Shown here piece by piece: positions 15,544 through 24,921 of a DNA stretch of 63,838 nt. How positions within the stretch are numbered: position 1 is the stretch's first letter; every line of letters begins with the position of its first letter. The position numbers and the translations under genes were made by a program. The notes below the pieces were generated by a model. That model was not told the origin of the DNA, made no database searches, and saw only the letters and a program-made list of their open reading frames with translations. This stretch comes from Prolixibacteraceae bacterium UBA6029 (GTDB taxonomy: Bacteria; Bacteroidota; Bacteroidia; Bacteroidales; Prolixibacteraceae): positions 1 through 63,838 of the forward strand of contig DIZL01000024.1 of the NCBI GenBank assembly GCA_002429385.1, read 5' to 3'.

Positions 15544-18024
15544 ATGAACACAAAAAACAAATCATTTAATGTTTTACTTCCGGGAAAATCTTTGTTTTTT
15601 CTGCTTTCTTGCCTTATACTATGCTCCAACGTAAAATTCGTTAACGGACAAGCTATTGGCTTGGATAGTAATGGATCAAAGAATTCTATTTCCAATGATC
15701 GTGAGATTATTCCTCTTGATAATGGCTGGCGCTTCTGGCTGGGAGATGATCAGGCAGCCAAACAACCCAACTTTAATGATACAAGCTGGCGTGTCCTCAA
15801 CTTACCTCACGACTGGAGTATCGAAGCTCCCATCAACCCACCACCGGATGGTGAGGCGACTGGTGGTTTTTTCTCGCATGGAATCGGCTGGTATCGAAAA
15901 AACTTTACATTTCAGGACTCCACTAAAAAGGTAGTCGTAGAGTTTGATGGGGTATATATGAACAGCGATGTCTGGATCAATGGCCAGTTTCTTGGCCGAC
16001 GGCCTTACGGTTTTATCGGTTTTCGCTACGACCTGACTGAATACCTGAAAAAAGACGGGTCATCCAATGTGCTGGCAGTTCGTGTCGATGATTCGGCAGA
16101 ACCTTCCGTTCGGTGGTATGCCGGTTCAGGTATCTACCGGCATGTGCGTTTGATCACCACTGGCTATACTCATTTCCAGCTTGATGGCGGTGTCAGCATC
16201 ACTACTCCCGAAGTTTCTACCGAAAAGGCAGTTGTTAAGGCTGATTACATTATCGATCCTAATTTCTTTACAGATCAGGAGTTACGGGCATGGAAAAAAG
16301 ACCCATGGAAAGTAAAGCCTCAAAGTAAGGAGTTCACTTTACGCAGTAGCATCCTGGATTCAGACGGTAAAATTATTGAAAGTACAGAGTCTAAACTCAC
16401 CCTCCAATGTATGCGACCGGGGCAAACCGCCACGCAAAAACTCACAGTGACTCAACCTCGCTTATGGTCAGATAAAACGCCTGAATTATACCAATTGCGC
16501 AGCACACTGATGCTCGAAGGTCGCACCCTCGATGAGACTGTCACAACCTTTGGCTTCCGCAGTCTTAAATTTGATCCCGATAAAGGTCTGTTCGTGAACG
16601 GCAAGTCCACCAAGCTCAAGGGAGTATGCCTTCATCAGGATGCAGGTTCCTTTGGTAATGCTGTGCCAATTGCAATCTGGGCATATCGTCTCGGACTGCT
16701 AAAAGAGATGGGCTGCAATGCTATCCGTCCGAGTCATCACCCATTTGCTCCTGAGTTTTACGATCTATGCGATCAGCTTGGCTTTTACGTTTTTGACGAA
16801 GCTTTCGATGAGTGGACACGCGACTGGACACTCAACTTCACTGAAAACAACCGTGGCAAATCAAAATATGGTTATCACCTTTATTTTAATCAGTGGTACG
16901 AAACCGACCTTCGTGCCATGTTGCGACGCGACCGAAATCATCCGAGTGTAATTCTCTACAGCATTGGCAACGAGATTCCCGATCAATTCAATGACGATGG
17001 CTGGAAGCTTGCAAAAAAACTGGTGGACATCTGTCACGAAGAAGATCCCACACGCCTGGCTACCTCAGCCTGCGACCAGTCTTATGTGTCCTCTCGCAAC
17101 GGTTTCATGGATGAACTTGACATTGCCGGGTATAATTACATCGACCGTCTTTATAAAGATAGCACTTATGTACCCGAACGCAGACGCTTCCCCCAACGCC
17201 TTATTCTGGGAACTGAAACCACTGGTAGAATAAATTACTGGCTTGGAGTACGTGATAACGACTACGTCATCGGTGACTTTATATGGACTGGCATTGACTA
17301 CCTGGGAGAAACAGGCAGATACCCCAACAGGGGAAGTCGATCAGGTTTTATTGATCTTGCGGGTGGAAAGAAAACAAGTTTCTACCAACGGGCCGCATAT
17401 TGGCGTGAAGATCCGGTGTTGCAGATTTACGTTCTCACTGGAGAAAAACCAGAAAACCCCTGGCAAACTGTTCCTGCTTATATTAAATGGAACTGGCCTT
17501 CAAAATCAAAGGTTAAGGTTAAAGCTGTCACCAATTGCGACGAGGTGGAATTGTTCCTCAACAATCGTTCATTAGGAAAAAAAGCAGTATCACACAATGT
17601 TTATGCAACCGATTGGGATGTTAGTTATAAACAGGGAGAGCTGAAAGCGGTTGGTTATTTAAAAGGTCGTCAGGTGGTCACTTCAAAACTGCTCACCACT
17701 GGCCCGGCAACGAAGCTTCAACTTACACCGCTTTCCATACCTGTTGCCAGTGATATCCAATTATTCGAAATCACCGTGGGTGACAAAAGCGGGTTGAATG
17801 TGATTGATGCACTTGCTGCTGTCACAGTTAAGGTTGAAGGTTCAGGCTGCTTTGTTGGTCTTGACTCCGGAGATCTGGTCTATGACGGCATTTTCAAAAC
17901 CAACACACGCAACACCTTTCAGGGGCGACTTTTGGTTGCGGTACAACGAACCTCTACTGAAGGAGAAATTCGCCTTACTGCTTCAGCTCCGGGGCTTTCA
18001 CCCGCTATTATACAAGTAAAGTAA
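15544..18024 (+). CDS. GH2 beta-galactosidase-family enzyme (1)
   Basis: This 826-residue secreted enzyme has a signal region within residues 1-36. Domains in order are a jelly-roll sugar-binding domain (about 50-210), an Ig-like domain (about 215-330) and a TIM barrel (about 335-620). The barrel has RPSHHPFAPEFYDLCDQLG, RDRNHPSVILYSIGNEIP with acid/base E477, and ILGTETTG with nucleophile E558. Two C-terminal Ig-like domains follow, the first with CDEVELFLNNRSLGKK. It is a close architectural paralogue of the GH2 at 26668. Substrate is probably a beta-galactoside, but GH2 also includes beta-mannosidases and others, so the bond is inferred from the cluster. Confidence 0.9.
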   Translation: MNTKNKSFNVLLPGKSLFFLLSCLILCSNVKFVNGQAIGLDSNGSKNSISNDREIIPLDNGWRFWLGDDQAAKQPNFNDTSWRVLNLPHDWSIEAPINPPPDGEATGGFFSHGIGWYRKNFTFQDSTKKVVVEFDGVYMNSDVWINGQFLGRRPYGFIGFRYDLTEYLKKDGSSNVLAVRVDDSAEPSVRWYAGSGIYRHVRLITTGYTHFQLDGGVSITTPEVSTEKAVVKADYIIDPNFFTDQELRAWKKDPWKVKPQSKEFTLRSSILDSDGKIIESTESKLTLQCMRPGQTATQKLTVTQPRLWSDKTPELYQLRSTLMLEGRTLDETVTTFGFRSLKFDPDKGLFVNGKSTKLKGVCLHQDAGSFGNAVPIAIWAYRLGLLKEMGCNAIRPSHHPFAPEFYDLCDQLGFYVFDEAFDEWTRDWTLNFTENNRGKSKYGYHLYFNQWYETDLRAMLRRDRNHPSVILYSIGNEIPDQFNDDGWKLAKKLVDICHEEDPTRLATSACDQSYVSSRNGFMDELDIAGYNYIDRLYKDSTYVPERRRFPQRLILGTETTGRINYWLGVRDNDYVIGDFIWTGIDYLGETGRYPNRGSRSGFIDLAGGKKTSFYQRAAYWREDPVLQIYVLTGEKPENPWQTVPAYIKWNWPSKSKVKVKAVTNCDEVELFLNNRSLGKKAVSHNVYATDWDVSYKQGELKAVGYLKGRQVVTSKLLTTGPATKLQLTPLSIPVASDIQLFEITVGDKSGLNVIDALAAVTVKVEGSGCFVGLDSGDLVYDGIFKTNTRNTFQGRLLVAVQRTSTEGEIRLTASAPGLSPAIIQVK

Positions 18025-18045
18025 TACTGCTAATCCAATAATCAA

Positions 18046-19707
18046 ATGAAAACGAAACAAATCAACTTATTTCAAATTCCGGAAGTTCTGCTTTCAATGC
18101 TGCGTTGCCTGATAATATTCATTCTGATTGCAGTCACTTCAGTACCTTTATCAGCGCAGGTAAAGGAAACACCGGTTCCGCGCATCGTCGAAAAAGATGG
18201 CCGCCATGCCCTGTTGGTAGATGGGAAACCTTTTTTAATGCTCGGAGGACAGGCACATAATTCAAGTGGATGGACAGGTATGATGCCACAGGTATGGCAG
18301 GCTATTGAAGCGATGTATGCCAATACGCTTGAAGTGCCCATATACTGGGAGCAAATTGAAGCCCGGCCCGGGAAGTTTGACTTTTCACTGGTAGATATGC
18401 TTCTGCAGCAGGGCCGTGAGCATAACGTTCACCTGGTGTTTCTGTGGTTTGCAACCTGGAAAAACGGCAGTAATCACTATATGCCCGAATGGATGAAACT
18501 TGACGCAAAGAAGTATCCCAATATTACAGGCAAGAACGGACAACCCGTCGATTCACCATCGCCACATACAAAGGCAGCGATGGAAGCCGATGCAAAAGCC
18601 TTTACCGAAGTGATGCGCTATCTGAAGAAGGAGGATCCTCAACACACTGTACTGATGGTTCAGGTTGAAAACGAAGCCGGAGCGTGGGCGAGTGTACGCG
18701 ATTATTCTCCGGAAGCGCAAAAACTCTTCGAAGGTCAGGTTCCGGCTGAATTGCTTAAACCTGAAATTCTAAAAGCGTTGAACAAAACAGTGATTGCCAA
18801 AGGAACCTGGACAGAAGTTTTCGGTAAAGATGCTGATGAGTATTTCCAGGCATGGTCTGTCGCCAAGTACATTGGTTACGTCGCAGCGGCTGGAAAAGCA
18901 GTTAATCCGCTGCCATTGTACGTCAATGCGGCGTTGCGTGACCCTATTACCAATCCAAGTGCAAACACTTACGAAAGTGGTGGCCCAACCGATAATGTAA
19001 TTCCAATTTGGAAAGCTGCTGCTCCTTCCATTGACTTATTGGCACCGGACATCTATCTGCCTGAAAGTGAAAAGGCGCTGAAAGTGATTGAGTTATATGA
19101 TCGTACTGATAATACGCTATTTGTGCCTGAGATCGGTTCTGGGGAGAAATTCACCCGGTATTTTTACCCGGTTCTCGCTCATGGAGGCATTGGCTTCTCT
19201 CCATTTGGCATAGATGACAACGGTCAAGGCGAGACAAAAGCCGAGACAGAAACCCGCCTGGCGTCGGTTGCACAGGATTACGCCACGGCTGGTCCAATGA
19301 TGAGGGAACTGGCCCAATGGAGTTTTGAAGGAAAGATCAAAGCGGTTGTGGAACATGAAGATCACAGAGTGCAGACCATTGATCTGGGTGCATGGGAAGC
19401 TACAGTAACCTTTGGTACCTCAAGAAGAAACGCGGAAGAAGCAGAAAAACGTCCGTTTGGGAAAGCCATGATCGTTCAACTGGGTGAAAACGAATTTTTG
19501 ATGACCGGTACGCTTTGCCACTTTACTTTTAAACCTCTTGGCGCCAACGCAGTCAAATCATGGCAATATCTTAAAGTTGAGGAAGGATACTATGAGAATG
19601 GCACCTTCAAACTGTTACGAATCCGCAATGGAGATGAAACAGATTGGGGCGGACCTAGAATTGGGGCTGTACCGGTGGTGCTGAGGATTATGTTGTTTGT
19701 ACGTTAA
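18046..19707 (+). CDS. GH35-like (DUF5597) beta-galactosidase-family protein (1)
   Basis: This 553-residue secreted protein has a hydrophobic signal segment near residues 17-38. The barrel shows the GH35/GH42-like features FLMLGGQAHNSS, NTLEVPIYWEQIEARPGKFDF and FLWFATWKNG. The probable acid/base is E210 in VQVENEAGAW and the probable nucleophile E362 in FVPEIGSG. The C-terminal part (about 440-553) is a DUF5597-type beta domain. It starts 21 nt after the GH2 stop. The second copy at 24922 also follows a GH2 gene, suggesting paired action on beta-galactoside chains. Exact linkage is unknown. Confidence 0.85.
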   Translation: MKTKQINLFQIPEVLLSMLRCLIIFILIAVTSVPLSAQVKETPVPRIVEKDGRHALLVDGKPFLMLGGQAHNSSGWTGMMPQVWQAIEAMYANTLEVPIYWEQIEARPGKFDFSLVDMLLQQGREHNVHLVFLWFATWKNGSNHYMPEWMKLDAKKYPNITGKNGQPVDSPSPHTKAAMEADAKAFTEVMRYLKKEDPQHTVLMVQVENEAGAWASVRDYSPEAQKLFEGQVPAELLKPEILKALNKTVIAKGTWTEVFGKDADEYFQAWSVAKYIGYVAAAGKAVNPLPLYVNAALRDPITNPSANTYESGGPTDNVIPIWKAAAPSIDLLAPDIYLPESEKALKVIELYDRTDNTLFVPEIGSGEKFTRYFYPVLAHGGIGFSPFGIDDNGQGETKAETETRLASVAQDYATAGPMMRELAQWSFEGKIKAVVEHEDHRVQTIDLGAWEATVTFGTSRRNAEEAEKRPFGKAMIVQLGENEFLMTGTLCHFTFKPLGANAVKSWQYLKVEEGYYENGTFKLLRIRNGDETDWGGPRIGAVPVVLRIMLFVR

Positions 19708-19791
19708 AATGAAACTGATATGATTAGGTGATCAATAATGAATTGTTTCAAATATCAAAAATAAAGAACCTAAACTATAAATCCTATTGAA

Positions 19792-21999
19792 ATGAAAAAT
19801 TATCAAGCAAAACAATTAACCGTTGGGAAAATGAAAGGAATCATCGTTTTCATTTTATTCCTTACGTCAGGTATTTCTTATGGTCAAAAGACCGATCAGA
19901 AAACTTATCCTTTTCAGAATCCAGATATGCCTTTGGAGGAACGGGTCAGTAACATCGTTTCCCTGATGACGCTGGATGAAAAAGTCGCGTTTCTCAGTCA
20001 GAGTCCAGGTGTCGAGCGTTTGGGTATTAAAAAGATGGGCCATGTTGAAGGGCTGCACGGTCTGGCTCAGGGAGCGCCTGGCGGTTGGGGGCGGCGAGGT
20101 CCGGTTACCACCACCACTTTTCCGCAATCTTACGGCATGGGAGAAACCTGGGATCCGGAAATCATCCGTCAATCAGGAGCGATAGAAGGTTATGAAGCGC
20201 GTTACGTTTTCCAGAGTCCCAAGTATGGACGTGGAGGATTGATCATGCGGGCGCCCAATGCTGATTTGGGTCGTGATCCGCGCTGGGGACGCACCGAAGA
20301 ATGTTTCGGAGAGGATCCCTTCTTCAACGGCACCATGGCTGTGGCGATGATTAAAGGTCTACAGGGCGACGATCCCAACTATTGGCTAAGCGCTTCATTG
20401 TTGAAACATTTCTTTGCCAATAGCAATGAAGATAATCGTACCAGCACCTCGTCGAATTTTGATACACGATTGTTTTATGAGTACTATTCACTTCCTTTCC
20501 ACATGGGCTTTGTAGAGGGCGGCGCCAGGTGCTTCATGACATCTTATAATCTGTATAATGGCATTCCCTGCACAGTAAGCCCGATGATTGAGACAGCGAC
20601 AGTCAAACAGTGGGGTGTTGATGGCGTGATTTGCACCGATGCCGGTGGTTTCAAAAACTTAACCGGCTCGCAGAAATACTATGAAAACACAACACAATCT
20701 GCCGCTGGAACTGTCAATGCAGGTGTCAATCAATACCTCGACCGGAATTTTGAAGGTCCTGTGAAAAAAGCAATCGAAGAAGGTTTATTGACCGAGAAAA
20801 GATTGGATGAGGACATCAAAGGCACATTGCGCGTTTTTATCCGGTTGGGATTACTAGATCCTGCCGGTCGGGTTCCATATGCCAAAATCGGGAAAGACAC
20901 AACAGAAACCAAACCCTGGAACACTCAGAAAAACAAGGATGTGGTTCGTATGGCTACTCAGGAATCCATCGTACTCCTGAAAAACACAGGAAATCTTTTG
21001 CCGCTGAATAAGAAGGCCATTAAGTCTATAGCAATGATTGGGCCACGCGCTGACCAGGTCGTTTTCGACTGGTACAGTTCCGAAGGACCTTATGCCATCA
21101 CCCCTTTGGCAGGTGTTAAGAACAAAGTTGGCAAAAAAGTGAAAGTTCAGTTTGCTTTGGGTGATGACATTGCTGCAGCGGTGAACCTGGCGAAATCGTC
21201 GGATGTGGTCATAGTTTGTGTGGGTAACAATCCTAACCTCGATAATGGCTGGAAGAAGATTTCTGGTCCGGACGAAGGGCGGGAAGATCTGGATCGAAAA
21301 ATCATAACTCTCGGCGCTCAGGAGGAACTCATCAAACAGGTGCTGGCTGCTAATTCAAAAACAATTGTGGTGTTAAAAAGTAGTTTCCCTTATGCCATCA
21401 ACTGGACCCAGGAAAATATACCCGCCATTGTTCATATGGCTCATAGCAGTCAGGAAGAAGGCAATGCCCTTGCCGACGTATTGTTTGGGGACTATAATCC
21501 TGCCGGACGTTTGGTACAAACCTGGCCCAAATCTCTGGATCAGCTACCTGAAATGCTGGATTACAACATCCGAAACGGACGTACCTATATGTATTTCAAA
21601 GGTGAGCCGCTTTATCCGTTTGGTTTTGGACTGAGTTATACCTCATTTGTCTGGTCAAACCTTAAGACAAGTGTCGTGAACTTTGCCAAAGATGGTTCAA
21701 TCATAGTAAATGTGGATGTGGAAAACACTGGCAAGCGTGATGGGGATGAGGTTATTCAGCTCTATATCAAACACCTCAATTCGCAGGTTAGCCGGCCAAT
21801 TCAGGAACTTAAGGGATTTCAGCGCGTAAATCTGAAAGCAGGCGAACGCAAGACCGTGGCAATCCCTCTGGATGCAAAACGGCTGGCTTATTGGGATATC
21901 AGCAAAAATGGCTGGCAAGTAGAACGTGATAGTATTGAAGTTCGTGTTGGCGCCTCATCCGCAGACATCCGCATGAAGCAGAAACTGAAAGTGGAATAG
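19792..21999 (+). CDS. GH3 beta-glycosidase (1)
   Basis: This 735-residue enzyme has an N-terminal signal segment (about residues 14-31). It has the usual three-part GH3 layout. A barrel domain (about 40-370) has RAPNADLGRDPRWGRTEECFGEDP and the nucleophile D283 in GVICTDAGGF. An alpha/beta sandwich (about 395-610) has ESIVLLKNTGNLLPL. A fibronectin-III-like domain (about 640-730) has YPFGFGLSYTSF and ELKGFQRV. GH3 enzymes remove terminal beta-glucose, xylose or other sugars. In a mannan/galactan cluster a beta-glucosidase or mannan-oligosaccharide role is plausible but not shown. Confidence 0.92.
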   Translation: MKNYQAKQLTVGKMKGIIVFILFLTSGISYGQKTDQKTYPFQNPDMPLEERVSNIVSLMTLDEKVAFLSQSPGVERLGIKKMGHVEGLHGLAQGAPGGWGRRGPVTTTTFPQSYGMGETWDPEIIRQSGAIEGYEARYVFQSPKYGRGGLIMRAPNADLGRDPRWGRTEECFGEDPFFNGTMAVAMIKGLQGDDPNYWLSASLLKHFFANSNEDNRTSTSSNFDTRLFYEYYSLPFHMGFVEGGARCFMTSYNLYNGIPCTVSPMIETATVKQWGVDGVICTDAGGFKNLTGSQKYYENTTQSAAGTVNAGVNQYLDRNFEGPVKKAIEEGLLTEKRLDEDIKGTLRVFIRLGLLDPAGRVPYAKIGKDTTETKPWNTQKNKDVVRMATQESIVLLKNTGNLLPLNKKAIKSIAMIGPRADQVVFDWYSSEGPYAITPLAGVKNKVGKKVKVQFALGDDIAAAVNLAKSSDVVIVCVGNNPNLDNGWKKISGPDEGREDLDRKIITLGAQEELIKQVLAANSKTIVVLKSSFPYAINWTQENIPAIVHMAHSSQEEGNALADVLFGDYNPAGRLVQTWPKSLDQLPEMLDYNIRNGRTYMYFKGEPLYPFGFGLSYTSFVWSNLKTSVVNFAKDGSIIVNVDVENTGKRDGDEVIQLYIKHLNSQVSRPIQELKGFQRVNLKAGERKTVAIPLDAKRLAYWDISKNGWQVERDSIEVRVGASSADIRMKQKLKVE

Positions 22000-22129
22000 A
22001 TTTGGTTGAAATCTACAAATAGTATGGATATTCCCATGACAAAAGCATTATCAGGAATGTCACAAAATATAATTATTTTAAGACAGACAACAATTCATAT
22101 ATACCGGTTAATTCAAACAAGTCAAATAA

Positions 22130-24877
22130 ATGAAACGAACAATATTTTTCTCTATTCTCATTTTTGCTTTTATAACTGTTCTTGCCCAAAGAACTGAAGT
22201 GCAATATTTGTCTGGACTTGACAAAGACCATACTGTTCAGTGGGATTTCTTTTGTACACATGGAATGAATAGCGAGAAATGGAGCAAGATTGCCGTTCCT
22301 TCAAACTGGGAGTTGCAGGGATTCGGCACTTATATCTATGGTAGCACGGATATGAATGCCAACGAAAAGGGGCTTTATAAATATGAGTTTACCGTTTCCA
22401 AAAAATGGAATAAGAAAAGGGTTTATATTGTTTTCGAGGGGTCGATGACTGATACAGAGGTAAAAATCAATGGAAAGTCAGCAGGAGCAATCCATCAAGG
22501 AGCATTCTACCGATTTAAATACGATATTACTGACCTGCTTAATTTCGATTCGTCGAATCTTCTGGAAGTGACCGTAAGCAAGGAATCAACGAACGAAAGT
22601 ATCAACAGGGCTGAACGGAAATCTGATTATTGGGTTTTTGGTGGCATATTCCGTCCGGTTTACCTTGAAGCTGTGCCGGAGCAATTTATTGATCGCGTTG
22701 CCATCGATGCCAAAGCTGATGGTTCATTTTATATGGACGTTTATACTGTAGGTATTGGCAGAGCTAAAACAGTAAAGGCTCAATTGCAAACAATCAATGG
22801 TAAGCCATTTGGATCGGCTCTTGTTACAAATATTGATGGCACTACTAATAAAACCATCCTGAAAGGGTTGTTTAAAAACCCTGCTTTGTGGAACCCTGAA
22901 TTTCCCCAAAGGTATCAGGTAGCAGTTACTATTTATGATGGAAAAAAAGCACTTCATCAAATCATCCAAAAGTTTGGTTTCCGCACGGTAGAACTAAAAG
23001 AGAGTGATGGAATTTATGTGAATGGTCAGAAAATAATGTTCAGGGGAGTTTGCCGTCACACTTTCTGGCCTTCATCAGGCCGTACAAGTAGCAAGCAATT
23101 GGCCATTGACGATGTTAACCTGATGAAGGATATGAATATGAACGCGGTCAGGATGAGCCATTATCCGCCTGATCAGTACTTCCTGGATATTTGCGATTCA
23201 ATGGGCATGTTTGTGCTCGATGAGCTGGCCGGATGGCAAAAGTTTTACGACACTCCAACCGCAAAAAGACTGGTGAAACAGATGGTTGAACGCGATGTTA
23301 ATCATCCTTCTATCGTTTTGTGGGACAATGGGAACGAAGGCGGTTTTAATAAAGAAGTACGTGGGGATTATGCCCTTTATGACCCGCAGAAAAGAACGGT
23401 TATTGAACCATGGTCTATCATAAACGGAACAAATACAAAACACTACCCTAAATTTAGCTATGTTGAAAATGCCTTGACCAAAGGTAAGGAGATATTTTTT
23501 CCGACTGAATTTTTACATGGTTTGTTCGATGGTGGTCTTGGAGCGGGACTTGATGACCAGTGGAACCTGATGATGTCATCACCTTTGTCTGCCGGGGCAT
23601 TTTTTTGGGTTTTTGCGGATGAAGGTATTGAGCGCAGGGACTTGCATGATTCTATTGACACGAAAGGAAATGCAGCTCCCGATGGAATACTTGGTCCTTA
23701 TCACGAAAAAGAAGGGAGTTTTTACACTGTTAAAGAAATATGGTCGCCTGTACATTTTAAAGAAACAGCTATCAATTCCGAATTCAATGGAAAACTTGAG
23801 GTGGCAAACCGGTATCTATACACCAATTTAAATCAATGCAAATATTCGTTTGAATTGGTAAAGTATGAAAAGACTTTCCCGAGATTTGAGACAGTAAAGA
23901 AATCAGGGAATATCCAGCCACCCGATATTGCTCCGGGGGAAAGTGGACTGCTAAACCTGAATCTTCCCCCCGGCTGGAAAACTTATGATGTGCTGTATGT
24001 TACTGCTACAGACCAATATGGCCGTCCTGTTAATACCTGGTCATGGAATATAACCAAACCCAAAGATTTCATTTCAAGATTGGTAAAGACGAATCAGGAT
24101 AAAGTAACAGCAACTGAACACGATAGCATTTTGGTGCTTTCTTCAGGAAAAACCGAAATTACTTTCAATAAAAAAACCGGATTAATTACAGGAGTTCAGA
24201 ATAATAGTAAAGCTATTTCTTTTAGCAATGGAATTCAATTCGCAGGTTTCACCGCTATTTTTAAGCAGATGAAGCATTATGCACTGGATAATAAACAGGT
24301 AGTTGAGCTTATTTATGATAGCCCCTGTCATACCAAATTTACCATGTTACCTGGCGGATGGCTGCAACTTGATTATGATTATCAGCATAATGGTTTATTG
24401 GATTATGCCGGAATAACTTTCTCGTACCCCGAAACCCTTGTTAAAGGAGCTACACTTTTGGCTGATGGTCCTTACCATGTTTGGAAAAACCGGTTAAAAG
24501 GTGTACAGTTTGGTCTTTTCGACAAGCCATATAACAATACAATTACCGGGCAAACGTGGGATTACCCTGAATTTAAAGGCTACTATTCCAACTTCTATGC
24601 AGTTGAGTTGCAAACCAAAGAGTTGCCAATCACTGTCGTATCGGCAACAAGCGATTTGTTCCTTCACCTGTTTACTCCTGAACCAGCTAAATATTCCAAA
24701 GGAGTAAGAGGAACCGTGAACCCACCTTTTCCTTTCGGCAATATTTCCTTTTTGCATGGGATAAGTGGTATTGGCACCAAGTTTTCATCGGCTGAAGCAG
24801 AAGGCCCGCAAGGTCAGAAAAATAGCTATACCGGTGAAACTTTAAGCGGGACACTTTATTTCAGGTTCGGGGAATAG
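22130..24877 (+). CDS. GH2 beta-galactosidase-family enzyme with small-chain domain (2)
   Basis: This 915-residue secreted protein has a short signal (about residues 1-19). After the jelly-roll (PSNWELQGFGTYIYG) and Ig-like domains, the barrel carries RMSHYPPDQYFLDICDSMG, acid/base E403 in LWDNGNEGGF and nucleophile E460 in FFPTEFLHG. Residues about 660-915 resemble the LacZ-type beta-sandwich small-chain domain, for example EITFNKKTGLITGVQNNSKA. It is clearly a different GH2 subgroup from the enzymes at 15544 and 26668. The preceding 130 nt hold no gene; a GH35-like gene follows after 44 nt. Confidence 0.88.
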   Translation: MKRTIFFSILIFAFITVLAQRTEVQYLSGLDKDHTVQWDFFCTHGMNSEKWSKIAVPSNWELQGFGTYIYGSTDMNANEKGLYKYEFTVSKKWNKKRVYIVFEGSMTDTEVKINGKSAGAIHQGAFYRFKYDITDLLNFDSSNLLEVTVSKESTNESINRAERKSDYWVFGGIFRPVYLEAVPEQFIDRVAIDAKADGSFYMDVYTVGIGRAKTVKAQLQTINGKPFGSALVTNIDGTTNKTILKGLFKNPALWNPEFPQRYQVAVTIYDGKKALHQIIQKFGFRTVELKESDGIYVNGQKIMFRGVCRHTFWPSSGRTSSKQLAIDDVNLMKDMNMNAVRMSHYPPDQYFLDICDSMGMFVLDELAGWQKFYDTPTAKRLVKQMVERDVNHPSIVLWDNGNEGGFNKEVRGDYALYDPQKRTVIEPWSIINGTNTKHYPKFSYVENALTKGKEIFFPTEFLHGLFDGGLGAGLDDQWNLMMSSPLSAGAFFWVFADEGIERRDLHDSIDTKGNAAPDGILGPYHEKEGSFYTVKEIWSPVHFKETAINSEFNGKLEVANRYLYTNLNQCKYSFELVKYEKTFPRFETVKKSGNIQPPDIAPGESGLLNLNLPPGWKTYDVLYVTATDQYGRPVNTWSWNITKPKDFISRLVKTNQDKVTATEHDSILVLSSGKTEITFNKKTGLITGVQNNSKAISFSNGIQFAGFTAIFKQMKHYALDNKQVVELIYDSPCHTKFTMLPGGWLQLDYDYQHNGLLDYAGITFSYPETLVKGATLLADGPYHVWKNRLKGVQFGLFDKPYNNTITGQTWDYPEFKGYYSNFYAVELQTKELPITVVSATSDLFLHLFTPEPAKYSKGVRGTVNPPFPFGNISFLHGISGIGTKFSSAEAEGPQGQKNSYTGETLSGTLYFRFGE

Positions 24878-24921
24878 GTATCTTGAAAAGGATCAACTAA
24901 CTAAATCATTATAGAAAGAGT

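Noticed and set aside
22006..22197. 63-codon plus-strand frame between GH3 and GH2
   Set aside because: Overlaps the well-supported GH2 start and has a low-complexity translation.
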